Assembly: GCF_000224145.3 (NCBI RefSeq)
Contig: NW_004190474.2
Span: forward strand, 1 to 64,000
Length of the DNA stretch: 64,000 nucleotides
Reading direction: 5' to 3'
DNA from: Ciona intestinalis
Taxonomy: Eukaryota > Chordata > Ascidiacea > Phlebobranchia > Cionidae
The notes beneath the pieces are model-generated. The model was given only the letters and a program-made list of their open reading frames with translations, was not told the origin of the DNA and made no database searches. Positions 56,701 to 60,194 of this stretch are shown here, one piece after another (within the stretch, counting starts at the first letter, position 1; every line of letters begins with the position of its first letter). Both the position numbers and the translations under genes were made by a program.

Positions 56701-58963
56701 AGCCTTCCTGTTTAACACAACTTACTCAGTTTCATCATTGGTATTAGGGCAGTAGTAACCAGCCTTGCACCTCACACATGACGATCTATTCCCCGCTGAC
56801 ATGAAGCCAGGGTTGCACGCGACCATTGTTGAACGATCGGTGAAGGGACAAGCTCTGTTGATAGAACTTGTTATAAGCATATATTGTTGTGTTACTACTA
56901 CTATGCATAATGTAGTTTAAACGAACTATCTTCTGGCATAAAAATAGACTTGCGATGATTAATAATATAGATATATGTTGTTTCATACACCTCGTGCCCG
57001 CTTACAAGTTACCACATACGTAACTTTGTGGGTGATTATTTTTCAGTATGGCTGATAATTTAAACAACCCATTGGTGACCACTGGCTTGGGGCAATTGCT
57101 ATTAAATGATTGGTAGCAGTACTGCGCACTGAACCCGGTACCCTCCGGTCTATAGTTTATCACCCTAACCACTAGAATATAGAATAAGTAATAAGTAACC
57201 CTTACTTTCCAGCAAGACATGAGGTGCAATCAGGGCTACCACCAGTTGAATAAGTACCAGGTTTACATTGATAGATATCACCAGTTGTATCAGTAGATGG
57301 ACAAGCGTATCCTGCAGGGCAGTTGGTGCAGGTGGTTGATGCACCAAGACTGTAGGTACCAGCAGAACATGGGGTGCCTGGGGTAGTGTATGGGGGTGAG
57401 TGCTTTTGTTGGGTCTTGATGGGTTTCTGTTTTATGTGGTTAGGTCATACGCTTTGGACCCGAGAATTAGGCCAGAGTTGGCCCATTACCCCAAGTCCCC
57501 AACGTTGTATATGCACATTCTATTTTATATGGGTGAGGTCCTACAATGAGGCATGTCATGGGATCTGGGATTTAGACCAGAGTTGGACTATTACCCCAAC
57601 ACCTAGGGTGCTGCAACTCGTTAGTGACCACTGGGTTGGAGCATTCTCCATCAAGTGTCTTGCCCAAGGTCACAGACAACTATTATTACATTAAATAAAG
57701 CAAGTGAGTCACCTGCAGTTTTGGTGGATGTGCATTTTTCTCCTGCCGGACACACAGTGCAGAACGATGAATCTTTCACCGCATACGTTCCAGGTGGGCA
57801 TGGGAGAACAACAGCTTGGCTGGAAAGTATTGGGGGATTGAGAAAAGGAGTGGCAACTATGTCACTCAAATTCCCACCCACGAGAATATAAATGACCAAA
57901 CCAACCAAAAGTCATGTCCGCTTATCCACACACTACAATAGCTTCAGTAACTCGACTGTGGGCATGGGAGTGGCAACCATGAATAAGCCACTCAAGTTCC
58001 CACCCATGAGGATATAAATGACCAAACCAACCAAAAGTCATGTCTGCTTATCCACACACTGCAATAGCTTCAACTACACAACTGTGGACATGGGAGTGGC
58101 AACCATGGAAAAGTCATATTACCCAAGTATAGAGATGCCTATTAACTTACTTCTTGTATGGACAATATGAACCAGCAGGGCACGAGGCACAAGTATCCGT
58201 ACCACCAGTTGAATACGTTCCTACATCACACGTGGTGGGGACTTGGTTCAAGTTGGGACACTTGCTACCAGGTGGGCAATCCTTGCAGTAATACATCCCA
58301 GTGGTCTCAGTGTATTGACCTGGGAAAAGATAAGATATAGATATAACACAGGTTTTTATAAAATAACAAAATATATAAAAACTATAAAACATAAGATTTT
58401 TTAACATAGATATAACACAGTTTTTTTATAACACAATAAAAATATAGAATATAAGTTTTCTTTCCCTCTTTAAATACAACAGCGAAGATCAAATTATTAA
58501 AAATATACATTATACAAAAGACATTGCAACTTTGTGTTATTTAACACTTTGCATGATATTTTGAACACATATTACTGTTTGCGTGATGATATATACAGTA
58601 CGGTGGGAAAAGATGAGACACTTTTTAACTCTATTTTCTCGTCCCTTTTGGTAGTAAACAAAGAACATTCAAAGAATTATAAAACTGTATCCTCACAACT
58701 TTCATAGACTGTTGTTAATTGTTTAAAACACGATCAGGATATTTGGATATTATGTGCTAGAGGTGACCCTTCTCCCCCCATTCTACTATACCATATATGT
58801 GTATTATACATACCAGGGGTGCATGCTTGTGCTGGTAGATCAGGACTTGGACAATATGAACCAGCTGGACAATCCACACAACTTAATGTAGTTGAATCAT
58901 AATATTGACCTAATGTACAGTTGCTACTTCCACTGATAGATGCAGTAGATATGCATGTAGACC
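409..58963 (-). CDS. Giant single-pass membrane protein: Cys-rich GCC2/GCC3-module ectodomain plus coiled-coil cytoplasmic tail (partial at both ends)
   Basis: This is one gene read right to left in 108 recognisable exons. Each exon is bounded by an AG acceptor and a GT donor, and donor and acceptor phases match at the junctions I checked. The visible coding sequence is about 20.8 kb, roughly 6,900 codons by hand count. Order of parts: tandem modules with the pattern CxxCxxGxYC...PCPxGxY, known from the GCC2/GCC3 or ephrin-receptor-like family (58963 to about 20588); a membrane-proximal region with a basic RRRR site (19765-17698); a hydrophobic helix (17094-17371); DPxTG-like repeats (about 13.8-10.1 kb); and long Lys/Glu-rich coiled coils to the left edge. 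The start codon and signal peptide are missing, because the first visible exon begins mid-codon just left of the N gap. The stop codon lies beyond position 1. The type-I surface orientation follows from the ectodomain cysteines and the single helix. Function is unknown to me; adhesion, receptor or matrix-linker roles are inference. Two neighbouring genes sharing one strand are possible, but phase continuity across the helix argues against it. Confidence 0.8.
2880..3130. repeat. Tandem 98-bp tail units of the SINE-like repeat
   Basis: Two to three units with ggtgtatgaaacagaacacc and ttataacgactgtcgttgcc, between exons 2594-2761 and 3181-3339. Confidence 0.85.
3181..5198 (-). CDS. Cytoplasmic coiled-coil exons (5 exons)
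   Basis: Exons are at 3181-3339, 3604-3722, 4023-4167, 4560-4757 and 5022-5198. The encoded segments are strongly charged helices, for example RLSDLRGKLARERQRRKKEL in 5022-5198 and LLLLAQQQEKLIAELQQAY in 4560-4757. Most junctions are phase 0; 4023-4167 ends in phase 1 and joins 3604-3722 correctly. These exons belong to the same uninterrupted coiled-coil tail as the group to the left. The intron 4168-4559 shows nothing beyond AT-rich sequence. The intron 2762-3180 holds tandem SINE tail units. Confidence 0.75.
5531..7084 (-). CDS. Cytoplasmic tail exons: coiled coil and Pro/His/Gln-rich linker (5 exons)
   Basis: Exons are at 5531-5635, 5906-6060, 6325-6400, 6769-6831 and 6989-7084. The first two encode charged helix, such as HAMEVAKLENELRSDEIMK. 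The last, 6989-7084, encodes a Pro/His/Gln-rich linker (HPHPSYAQPDQPIQ) with no helix-like pattern. The two short exons between (76 and 63 bp) read SSIGLGRRDVIEIDGKLDPR and AVGVLNKPQTHMATTQKVQ. Exon 6769-6831 uses an AAG acceptor, somewhat unusual but in phase. The linker probably separates two coiled-coil blocks of the tail. Confidence 0.65.
7085..7450. repeat. About 130-bp tandem repeat, 2-3 units
   Basis: Units contain gatgtttcaccaagtctact and caacagtttttggtgtatgt. The same family is at 51050-51255. Confidence 0.85.
7544..9284 (-). CDS. Cytoplasmic tail exons (4 exons, one with an apparent one-base frameshift)
   Basis: Exons are at 7544-7672, 8070-8253, 8600-8726 and 9177-9284. They encode helical segments such as HIEKQIQSMDLDLAEVEYSR and DEYFEAISDLIHQITNAVKK. 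All junctions are phase 0. Exon 8600-8726 is 127 bp and cannot keep frame as written. The upstream half reads SKLSELTSVLPSDVIAI and the downstream half reads QQDEKSLANYNKMVNS in another frame. The switch falls in a run of six T on the plus strand (8648-8653), where five would restore one frame and the neighbour phases. This looks like a sequence error or a frameshifted allele. Confidence 0.65.
8279..8530. repeat. Direct duplication of about 118 bp
   Basis: ggggtgacattgttaaaata through tttggctctgcttgtttgta occurs twice, 132 bp apart. Diverged copies lie near 13980-14065 and 38190-38330. Confidence 0.88.
9692..11400 (-). CDS. Cytoplasmic tail exons around the first assembly gap (4 exons)
   Basis: Exons are at 9692-9909, 10132-10236 (interrupted by 50 N), 10762-10943 and 11197-11400. 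Exon 10762-10943 has a good acceptor (aaccccctccag-type tract) and carries DPDGTKLTLPILG and HPDGLGLIPINLG, members of the DPxTG-like repeat. Exon 11197-11400 encodes a helical stretch (KVETSLKQLQTSHKMCLVNL) and SATGGVAGIMEYNGT. Exon 10132-10236 has an acceptor TTATAG and a donor GTGAGA at its two ends. Its reading YGTTMAYYSS is in phase with the next exon. The gap length is nominal, so the middle of that exon is unknown. Confidence 0.6.
10163..10212. other. Assembly gap (50 N) inside an exon
   Basis: A run of 50 N. Splice-like signals flank it on the minus strand, so it interrupts an exon of the giant gene. True length is unknown. Confidence 0.95.
10316..10750. repeat. 30-bp minisatellite, about 14-15 units
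   Basis: The unit is roughly CCATACCTGATATAACACAT followed by ACACACACAG, nearly perfect over about 435 bp. It lies in the intron between exons 10132-10236 and 10762-10943. Because 30 is divisible by three, several frames stay open across it. Those open frames are not genes. Confidence 0.95.
11707..13845 (-). CDS. DPxTG-like repeat exons of the cytoplasmic tail (4 exons)
   Basis: Exons are at 11707-11962, 12642-12775, 13072-13365 and 13660-13845. They carry a short recurring motif, roughly [D/S/N/H]Pxx[G]xxxPI.xG: SPVTGLPTPIEIG, DPCTGLTVPICG, NPLNGQIHPLG, DPMSGKMMIAGS, HPQTG. Typically a small turn (DPxTG) is followed by a beta-like Pro-Ile/Val segment, reminiscent of plakin-type or other short beta-turn repeats but not clearly either. 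Exon 13660-13845 also encodes LLLSDIFNEDGTLKATDICV, possibly a small folded domain. I do not recognise the family. Phases match through the whole group, so it belongs to the same tail. Confidence 0.65.
12005..12290. repeat. Three tandem copies of the roughly 110-bp 'ggtgaggtc' element
   Basis: Units contain attctatatgggtgaggtcc-like starts and gcccattaccccaacattgt. Other loci: 5240-5470, 14775-14960, 36735-36870, 37270-37450, 40345-40465, 45465-45605, 46430-46910, 57455-57640. Confidence 0.85.
14088..16821 (-). CDS. Juxtamembrane cytoplasmic exons (5 exons)
   Basis: Exons are at 14088-14237, 14516-14648, 15384-15517, 15978-16122 and 16681-16821. They sit immediately downstream of the transmembrane exon and read as intracellular sequence. 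Examples are DEFWDYERQ (16681-16821), SFSSQELYTILKKHSNHV (15978-16122), DERKVYEERREELEMEIERR (15384-15517), FVQFTSLFKSVKRILMKTV (14516-14648) and VNDMINKISMVVSGECRRLG (14088-14237). All junction phases agree. These segments probably form helical stalks just inside the membrane. No kinase, SH2, PDZ or other catalytic motif is visible. Confidence 0.7.
14649..16680. other. Longer introns with little recognisable content
   Basis: Between 14649 and 15383 lies one 'ggtgaggtc' copy (14775-14960) and a SINE fragment near 15000-15070. Introns 15518-15977 and 16123-16680 are plain AT-rich sequence; a plus-strand open frame at 15670-15933 has no gene-like support. Elsewhere, introns 4168-4559, 9285-9691, 17904-18328, 24390-24826, 30199-30603, 30731-31104, 32855-33344, 33462-33890, 35181-35538, 44124-44588 and 56371-56725 likewise show nothing I can name. 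Confidence 0.5.
17094..17371 (-). CDS. Transmembrane exon
   Basis: The exon begins in phase with KVVSQGGTCTEVGPFF and runs into EPDWLFIGLLLASAVIIIL, then ILVAALVLFQRYGWGRLKLL. This gives an uninterrupted hydrophobic stretch of about 25 residues ending in basic residues (RYGWGRLK), the expected stop-transfer pattern for a type-I single-pass protein. The donor is AAA|GTAAGA and the acceptor CCACAG|TT. It links the cysteine-bearing extracellular exons on the right to the charged tail on the left. No second hydrophobic helix is visible anywhere in the gene. Confidence 0.85.
17698..19765 (-). CDS. Membrane-proximal ectodomain exons with a furin-type site (4 exons)
   Basis: Exons are at 17698-17903, 18329-18516, 18882-19095 and 19624-19765. 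Exon 19624-19765 reads ACTCAVDDLDSVCDLECRSN, a last cysteine cluster. Exon 18882-19095 reads SIEPVYIMESTSVGVLGLYQ. Exon 18329-18516 contains SSTSRRRRSIGNYG, a perfect R-X-K/R-R proprotein-convertase motif (RRRR codons at 18478-18489). Exon 17698-17903 reads NTNDKFDYGGFRKLQ and later FAFRFSDPGVYAFYLS, which has the look of a cupredoxin-like or other beta-sandwich strand pair; that fold is inference. All four junctions are in phase with each other and with the transmembrane exon. Confidence 0.75.
18590..18862 (+). repeat. Near full-length tRNA-derived SINE-like element
   Basis: It has, in order: a tRNA-like head (ggaacaatgggtaaagcc, then gaggatacaggttccaggct resembling a B box), a body with gtgttcttgggcaagataat and tgctccaacccagtggtcac, and a tail unit with caatcacccacaaagttaca and ggtgtatgaaacaaaacacc. 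The 'cttgggcaagacact' core resembles the central domain of vertebrate V-SINEs. That link is established knowledge of SINE families plus inference. Confidence 0.7.
19118..19435. repeat. 71-bp tandem repeat, about 4.5 units
   Basis: The repeating unit includes gttataacatgggtgtcttc, tatacaccagacacacatgg and tgtattcatacacctcatgc, with a 71-bp period (19169, 19240, 19311). Diverged single copies appear near 51590 and 56080-56190. Confidence 0.9.
20078..21320 (-). CDS. Ectodomain exons, C-terminal end of the cysteine-module array (3 exons)
   Basis: Exons are at 20078-20196, 20588-20754 and 21075-21320. Exon 21075-21320 carries clear modules (CPPGYYCPSSSIIPTPCPAG and TYNPNEFGQD). Exon 20588-20754 has CVCTGSGQDFQPSDRQCPC followed by ADGYLIDETRGGDC, an EGF-like or 'CADGY' variant. 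Exon 20078-20196 has YPICTTGT and ECTNTCGSEELSQ. The regular module spacing breaks down here, which marks the junction between the repeat array and the membrane-proximal domain. Phases agree on both sides. Confidence 0.7.
20332..20412. repeat. Three copies of a roughly 28-bp tandem repeat
   Basis: tttacaaaggtattatattt with a short tail repeats three times in the intron 20197-20587. Confidence 0.7.
21440..21745 (+). repeat. Three tandem SINE-tail units
   Basis: Period about 98 bp with ggtgtatgaaacagaacacc and its variants, in the intron between 21075-21320 and 21837-22027. Confidence 0.88.
21837..24978 (-). CDS. Ectodomain GCC2/GCC3-module exons (7 exons, including a pair split by a 39-bp intron)
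   Basis: Exons are at 21837-22027, 22379-22489, 22760-22900, 22940-23365, 23601-23837, 24132-24389 and 24827-24978. Modules show the standard pattern, e.g. CPAGTYSN-type loops, GYYCPFDEAITPCPPGTYS and GFYCQTNTTTPVPCP. Almost all introns fall in phase 1 inside a Gly codon at CPxG|. Between 22900 and 22940 the frame runs on, but an in-frame TAA (22914-22916) breaks it. A 39-bp stretch there has GTACAG at one end and ATTAG at the other and is best read as a tiny phase-1 intron. Confidence 0.75.
22901..22939 (-). other. Candidate 39-bp micro-intron
   Basis: It runs on the minus strand from GTACAG to CATTAG, with CTAAC (a branch-point-like motif) near the middle. It contains the only in-frame stop between two module exons. 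Removal joins HYCPL to DPVPCQAGTY in phase 1, the phase of nearly all neighbouring introns. The length is a multiple of three. Confidence 0.5.
25218..26523 (-). CDS. Very long ectodomain exon (about 1.3 kb, intron-free)
   Basis: I followed one open frame from the acceptor CATCCCACAG|AG at 26523 to the donor GGGAA|GTAAGT at 25218, 1,306 bp or about 435 residues, without a stop. It holds roughly eight to ten consecutive GCC2/GCC3 modules, e.g. CEVGFYCPEGTLAPIPCGNG, CQAGYKCPTGSPLPIQC, CPVGFYCPNAGAITTPTPCP and CLAGYYCDAG. Neighbouring exons rarely exceed 280 bp, so this block appears to have lost its introns or never gained them. Leading and trailing phases fit the neighbours. Confidence 0.85.
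26817..30730 (-). CDS. Ectodomain GCC2/GCC3-module exons (8 exons)
   Basis: Exons are at 26817-26999, 27700-27817, 28044-28324, 28590-28835, 29079-29256, 29599-29740, 30079-30198 and 30604-30730. All carry the CxxCxxGxYC and PCPxGTY pattern: CPGGQYCVAGD, CKAGYYCDQPGRTNVTGPC, CTAGFYCSPLAQ, DECPPGYYCPQGTDEPTPCP. The right ends of the last two exons were chosen by phase. 30198 gives KHSSNSSTPTLGPDIADEC, and 30730 has a strong pyrimidine tract before GTFNNNTKL. Several N-glycosylation sequons (NSS, NTT, NVT) lie in the loops. The intron 27000-27699 is mostly tandem repeat. Confidence 0.75.
27115..27660 (+). repeat. SINE body followed by five tandem tail units
   Basis: A fragment of the body (ccagtggtcaccaatgagtt) runs into five nearly identical units spaced 98 bp apart (agg landmarks at 27281, 27379, 27477, 27575). 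It occupies most of the intron 27000-27699. Confidence 0.9.
28365..28560 (+). repeat. SINE-like element
   Basis: Body (gtgtccttgagcaaggcact) and one tail unit (ggtgtatgaaacaaaacacc). Confidence 0.75.
29318..29515 (+). repeat. SINE-like element with tRNA-like head
   Basis: The head gtggtgcagtggttacagtg contains an A-box-like TGGTTAC, followed by agaggatacaggttgatgtt and gtcattgagcaagacactta. It carries one diverged tail. Confidence 0.7.
31105..32461 (-). CDS. Two long ectodomain exons with consecutive modules
   Basis: Exons are at 31105-31686 (582 bp) and 31913-32461 (549 bp), each an uninterrupted frame with about four modules. The first has CSPGYYCYQNATVPK, CPAGHYCPAGVTTPIACPNG, CTPGLVCSTNG and CPPGYFCPNGTEFGEKYPC. 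The second has CPKGYKCPRGSISPLECDAG, CEQGFFCPQRSYEYITNPCP, CKKGEYCSTDG and CSAGFYCSGNSTTATP. Both begin and end in phase 1, so their length is a multiple of three and the pair could be gained or lost without a frame change. Confidence 0.8.
32705..39580 (-). CDS. Ectodomain GCC2/GCC3-module exons (14 exons)
   Basis: Exons are at 32705-32854, 33345-33461, 33891-34070, 34362-34517, 35019-35180, 35539-35663, 36065-36258, 36537-36712, 37084-37248, 37574-37683, 37995-38154, 38456-38620, 38825-39058 and 39343-39580. Each has one to two modules, for example CPSGTFNNMTGLSSEDQC, CPQGSYCPPGSNTPQLCPPG, CSGGFYCEGLAGQHIS, CPVGHYCPSGTSYPKLCEAG and CLAGHFCAQTAMIDTSG. Junctions are dominated by phase 1 within the Gly of CPxG. 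Introns of 200-500 bp between them carry SINE copies (34518-35018, 35664-36064), 'ggtgaggtc' elements (36713-37083, 37249-37573) or plain AT-rich sequence. Confidence 0.75.
34565..34875 (-). repeat. Three tandem SINE-tail units, reverse orientation
   Basis: ggtgttctgtttcatacacc and variants repeat three times in the intron 34518-35018. Confidence 0.88.
35690..35940 (-). repeat. SINE-like element, reverse orientation
   Basis: Tail, linker (tgattgtttttctgtatggc) and body (gttggagcaattgctgttaa) in reverse order within the intron 35664-36064. Confidence 0.75.
39972..40203 (-). CDS. Ectodomain exon with two apparent one-base insertions
   Basis: The exon begins TFSNITGLTEQ in frame with the exon to its right and ends CEDGTY in frame with 39343-39580. 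It cannot connect the two as written. The middle reads a perfect module (NCTQCTGGMYCETPGL) only if one base is dropped from each of two TTT runs on the plus strand, at 40152-40154 and 40168-40170. With both removed, the exon is 230 bp and both neighbour phases fit. The remaining modules are CTPGYYCEPGSIFGQ and CTAGTYCPGGNEQPLPCEDG. Confidence 0.65.
40511..43211 (-). CDS. Ectodomain GCC2/GCC3-module exons (6 exons)
   Basis: Exons are at 40511-40666, 41038-41216, 41535-41709, 41977-42138, 42419-42658 and 42927-43211. Modules include CMAGFYCPENSTKPNEIEC, CPQGFYCPPSTTNPDPCPPG, CYASLAGTSFFNQ-type loops, CKTCPPGYYCDASMGPVV and CIAGHYCPEGSSAGVACPPG. Phases agree throughout: 1-1 for most, 1-2 and 2-2 at 41038 and 41535. 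The intron 40667-41037 holds a full reverse-orientation SINE with a tRNA-like head. Confidence 0.72.
40765..41020 (-). repeat. SINE-like element with tRNA-like head, reverse orientation
   Basis: The 5' head in reverse reads gctgagct... and, read on the minus strand, agttggttagcgcgcccacc, an A box. Body and tail follow to the left. Confidence 0.75.
43512..44123 (-). CDS. Long ectodomain exon (612 bp)
   Basis: The open frame starts at GEVDGLYYSAGAAKTSQPIS and contains CGVCQPGYFCRGGLGQMETC, CTPGYYCEEVGKSNATGKC, CSPGYYCNGSSEVPNPD, CSVGHYCEEGSYQETPCDAG, CPAGNYCPQTSTNPQPCEPG and CLPCIGG. I set the right end at 44123, acceptor CTTACAG|GT, because it is the only choice in phase with exon 44589-44832. 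An alternative acceptor at 44185 is open but out of phase. This is another intron-poor block like 25218-26523. Confidence 0.75.
44589..48794 (-). CDS. Ectodomain GCC2/GCC3-module exons (8 exons)
   Basis: Exons are at 44589-44832, 45294-45422, 45791-45899, 46268-46403, 46945-47099, 47497-47617, 48101-48250 and 48597-48794. Readings include CDAGYYCVGSEGTGPIAG, CTNCDAGKYCLGRGNNEPDG, CDPGKYCAASGMTEVSGPC, CEVGFYCTGGASDPKPL, CLPCPVGKYC and CPPGSFSNSPRQ. The C-x-GKYC/FYC variants predominate here. Phases agree at all junctions. Two introns (46404-46944 and 44833-45293) are dominated by repeats. Confidence 0.72.
45960..46165 (-). repeat. SINE-like element, reverse orientation
   Basis: Contains tatttatcctcgcatggcgg, ggtgttctgtttcatacacc and the body fragment agcgtcttgcccaaagacat. 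Confidence 0.75.
46610..46910. repeat. Tandem copies of the roughly 110-bp 'ggtgaggtc' element
   Basis: Three adjoining units with tattctatatgggtgaggtc and gcccattaccccaacgttgt. Confidence 0.85.
47804..47956. repeat. Dispersed 140-150 bp element, copy 1
   Basis: atggctctggaattaacagc to ttatcacattacaagtggta; almost identical to 49496-49636. Confidence 0.85.
49058..49241 (-). CDS. Ectodomain exon with an apparent one-base insertion
   Basis: The upstream half reads LTNITECKDCDP and the downstream half EYYCDSLGMINVRGECDAG in a different frame. The change falls in a run of four G on the plus strand (49204-49207). With three, the module reads CDPEYYC and the exon is 183 bp, matching the phases of 48597-48794 and 49686-49878. 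As written, the exon cannot join its neighbours in frame. Confidence 0.65.
49261..49310. repeat. Short tandem repeat (aaaagatgatcatatg)
   Basis: Three close copies of a 16-bp unit at the upstream edge of the intron 49242-49685. Confidence 0.75.
49496..49636. repeat. Dispersed 140-150 bp element, copy 2
   Basis: Matches copy 1 at 47804 with only scattered substitutions, same orientation, about 1.7 kb away. Confidence 0.85.
49686..54746 (-). CDS. Ectodomain GCC2/GCC3-module exons (9 exons)
   Basis: Exons are at 49686-49878, 50886-51015, 51345-51575, 51686-51926, 52210-52359, 52757-52927, 53220-53358, 54015-54220 and 54543-54746. Modules include CPPGYYCPIGSIFPINCPQG, CEAGYYCPTNITNTFLPSD, CRAGYYCPEATPRELPCPTG, CDAGYYCVG, CPAGYYCTYGTSE and CPEGFYCLEGQITAFENPCP. 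The donor of 49686-49878 was set at GTGGGT to match phase. Introns 49879-50885 and 53359-54014 hold multi-copy SINE-tail arrays. Confidence 0.72.
49985..50190 (+). repeat. Two tandem SINE-tail units, forward
   Basis: ggtgtatgaaacagaacatc and ggtgtatgaaacagaacacc, about 100 bp apart. They face the reverse-oriented array that starts at 50240. Confidence 0.88.
50240..50740 (-). repeat. Five tandem SINE-tail units, reverse
   Basis: Five copies of the unit bearing gttctgtttcatacacctcg with about 98-bp spacing. With the forward pair at 49985-50190 this forms a large imperfect inverted arrangement. Confidence 0.9.
51050..51255. repeat. Second locus of the roughly 130-bp repeat
   Basis: Shares gcagatgtttcaccaagtct and aacagtttttggtgtatgtt with 7085-7450. 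Confidence 0.85.
51960..52195 (-). repeat. SINE-like element with tRNA-like head, reverse orientation
   Basis: Tail, body (ggcttggagaaattgcggtt) and a head with cgagccttgaacccgagatc (reverse B box), in the intron 51927-52209. Confidence 0.75.
53505..53975 (-). repeat. Five tandem SINE-tail units, reverse orientation
   Basis: Repeats of ggtgttctgtttcatacacc with about 98-bp period fill most of the intron 53359-54014. Confidence 0.9.
54965..55235 (-). repeat. SINE-like element interrupted by a 63-bp insertion
   Basis: Reverse-oriented body and tRNA-like head (gaaccttgaacccattacct, gcgcgctaaccactatgtca). The body is split at 55057-55119 by another element flanked by the 9-bp duplicate AAATGTCTT. 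Confidence 0.8.
55048..55128. mobile_element. Short 'ggtgaggtc'-family insertion with 9-bp target-site duplication
   Basis: AAATGTCTT is present at 55048-55056 and 55120-55128. It flanks a 63-bp insert (tgcagtaatgggccaagtct ... cctcacccatacagaat) inside a SINE body that is continuous without it. The insert belongs to the dispersed 'tgggtgaggtcc' family. Confidence 0.65.
55282..58963 (-). CDS. Most N-terminal visible ectodomain exons (8 exons)
   Basis: Exons are at 55282-55543, 55853-55993, 56238-56370, 56726-56854, 57206-57377, 57713-57819, 58151-58319 and 58814-58963. Readings include ECTACPAGKSC, CVRCKAGYYCPNTNDETE, VLPCPPGTYAVKDSSFCTVC, CKDCPPGSKCPNLNQVPTTC and CVDCPAGSYCPSPDLPAQAC. Exon 58814-58963 has acceptor CATACAG|GG and needs a preceding exon ending in phase 1. 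That exon is not visible before the gap at 59015. Junction phases among these eight are consistent. Confidence 0.75.
57848..58110. repeat. About 120-bp tandem repeat, two units plus a partial third
   Basis: gagtggcaac recurs at 57848, 57968 and 58094. The segments between share ttcccacccatgaggatata and aatgaccaaaccaaccaaaa with few differences. Confidence 0.85.
58597..58797 (+). mobile_element. MITE-like element, copy 1
   Basis: About 200 bp with imperfect terminal inverted repeats (agtacggtgggaaaagatga against cttctccccccattctacta). The interior matches 60195-60362 in reverse. Confidence 0.6.
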
Positions 58964-59014
58964 CTGTATGACATGTATAATATACTTTATTATAATATAA
59001 TAGGTCCTACTGCA

Positions 59015-59514
59015 NNNNNNNNNNNNNNNNNNNNNNNNNNNNNNNNNNNNNNNNNNNNNNNNNNNNNNNNNNNNNNNNNNNNNNNNNNNNNNNNNNNNNN
59101 NNNNNNNNNNNNNNNNNNNNNNNNNNNNNNNNNNNNNNNNNNNNNNNNNNNNNNNNNNNNNNNNNNNNNNNNNNNNNNNNNNNNNNNNNNNNNNNNNNNN
59201 NNNNNNNNNNNNNNNNNNNNNNNNNNNNNNNNNNNNNNNNNNNNNNNNNNNNNNNNNNNNNNNNNNNNNNNNNNNNNNNNNNNNNNNNNNNNNNNNNNNN
59301 NNNNNNNNNNNNNNNNNNNNNNNNNNNNNNNNNNNNNNNNNNNNNNNNNNNNNNNNNNNNNNNNNNNNNNNNNNNNNNNNNNNNNNNNNNNNNNNNNNNN
59401 NNNNNNNNNNNNNNNNNNNNNNNNNNNNNNNNNNNNNNNNNNNNNNNNNNNNNNNNNNNNNNNNNNNNNNNNNNNNNNNNNNNNNNNNNNNNNNNNNNNN
59501 NNNNNNNNNNNNNN
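59015..59514. other. Assembly gap (500 N) hiding the 5' end of the giant gene
   Basis: Exactly 500 N, probably a nominal size. The gene's first visible exon ends at 58963 on the left. A plus-strand gene's last exon lies at 59761 on the right, so exons of both genes may be missing here. Confidence 0.95.
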
Positions 59515-59760
59515 CAACATGAGTTCTCCAAACATATGTAACAAACACTTGTAACAAATGAATAGACAGAACGTATATTTTACAAGAGTCTACTTTCCTG
59601 ATAATAACTATACGAATAACAAAACCTGTGGTTGACATTGAATGTTACGAAATTTTTAAACAGAAAATTAGTTGCTAAAATAAACCCTATGGTAGTAACA
59701 GCAGCATCTCACTGTGCATTACTTTACCAATGTAACACAATAATCCAAAATTATTTTCAG

Positions 59761-59900
59761 GAATACTTCGTGAAAAAATTGGAAACTTGGGTCCGATTCA
59801 GATTCCTGGTGGCAGTAAAGTCTGCCAACACAAAGGTTGGCCCAAGGATAAACCAACCAATGTTAAACTAATGGAGGCGTGGGAAGAACTTAATTCATAG
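59761..59900 (+). CDS. Terminal exon of an otherwise unseen plus-strand gene
   Basis: A good acceptor (TTATTTTCAG) precedes 59761. From 59763 the frame reads ILREKIGNLGPIQIPGGSKV and then CQHKGWPKDKPTNVKLMEAW, ending EELNS and TAG at 59900. The composition is typical of a globular protein C-terminus (Gly/Pro loop, Lys/Trp/Glu helix). ATTAAA (59941) and AATAAA (60003) follow at suitable distance. A second frame is open to 59871 but less protein-like. The preceding exons are not recognisable in 59515-59760 and may be in the gap. I do not recognise the family. Confidence 0.5.
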
Positions 59901-59940
59901 ATTGTGGTGTATTGTGATTGTATTTTTGTAATTATTCTTG

Positions 59941-60008
59941 ATTAAATGCAATTGTGATTTTCTAGCAGTATCAACCACACGCACTGTTTTGTATTTTGTG
60001 CTAATAAA
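59941..60008 (+). terminator. Polyadenylation signals ATTAAA and AATAAA
   Basis: ATTAAA is at 59941-59946 and AATAAA at 60003-60008, 41 and 103 bp after the stop codon of the terminal exon at 59761-59900. Confidence 0.45.
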
Positions 60009-60194
60009 ACATTTCTTAGAAATCATGTTTGGTGGTAAAAGGGATAATTTTTGATCAGTTTTGTTTTCAGTAAACTGATACACAATAATCTCCCAAAGTT
60101 ACAGGATTTTTATGGTAGCCACTATGGCGCGCCAAATTTTGTTAAAAACTAATTGCTCTCTGCCAGAGTTCGTCGTTTTTACAAAGCAAATTGG

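Noticed and set aside
59632..59871. 79-codon plus-strand frame beginning MTLNVTKF
   Set aside because: It runs through the intron before the acceptor at 59761. The frame ending at 59900 is more protein-like.
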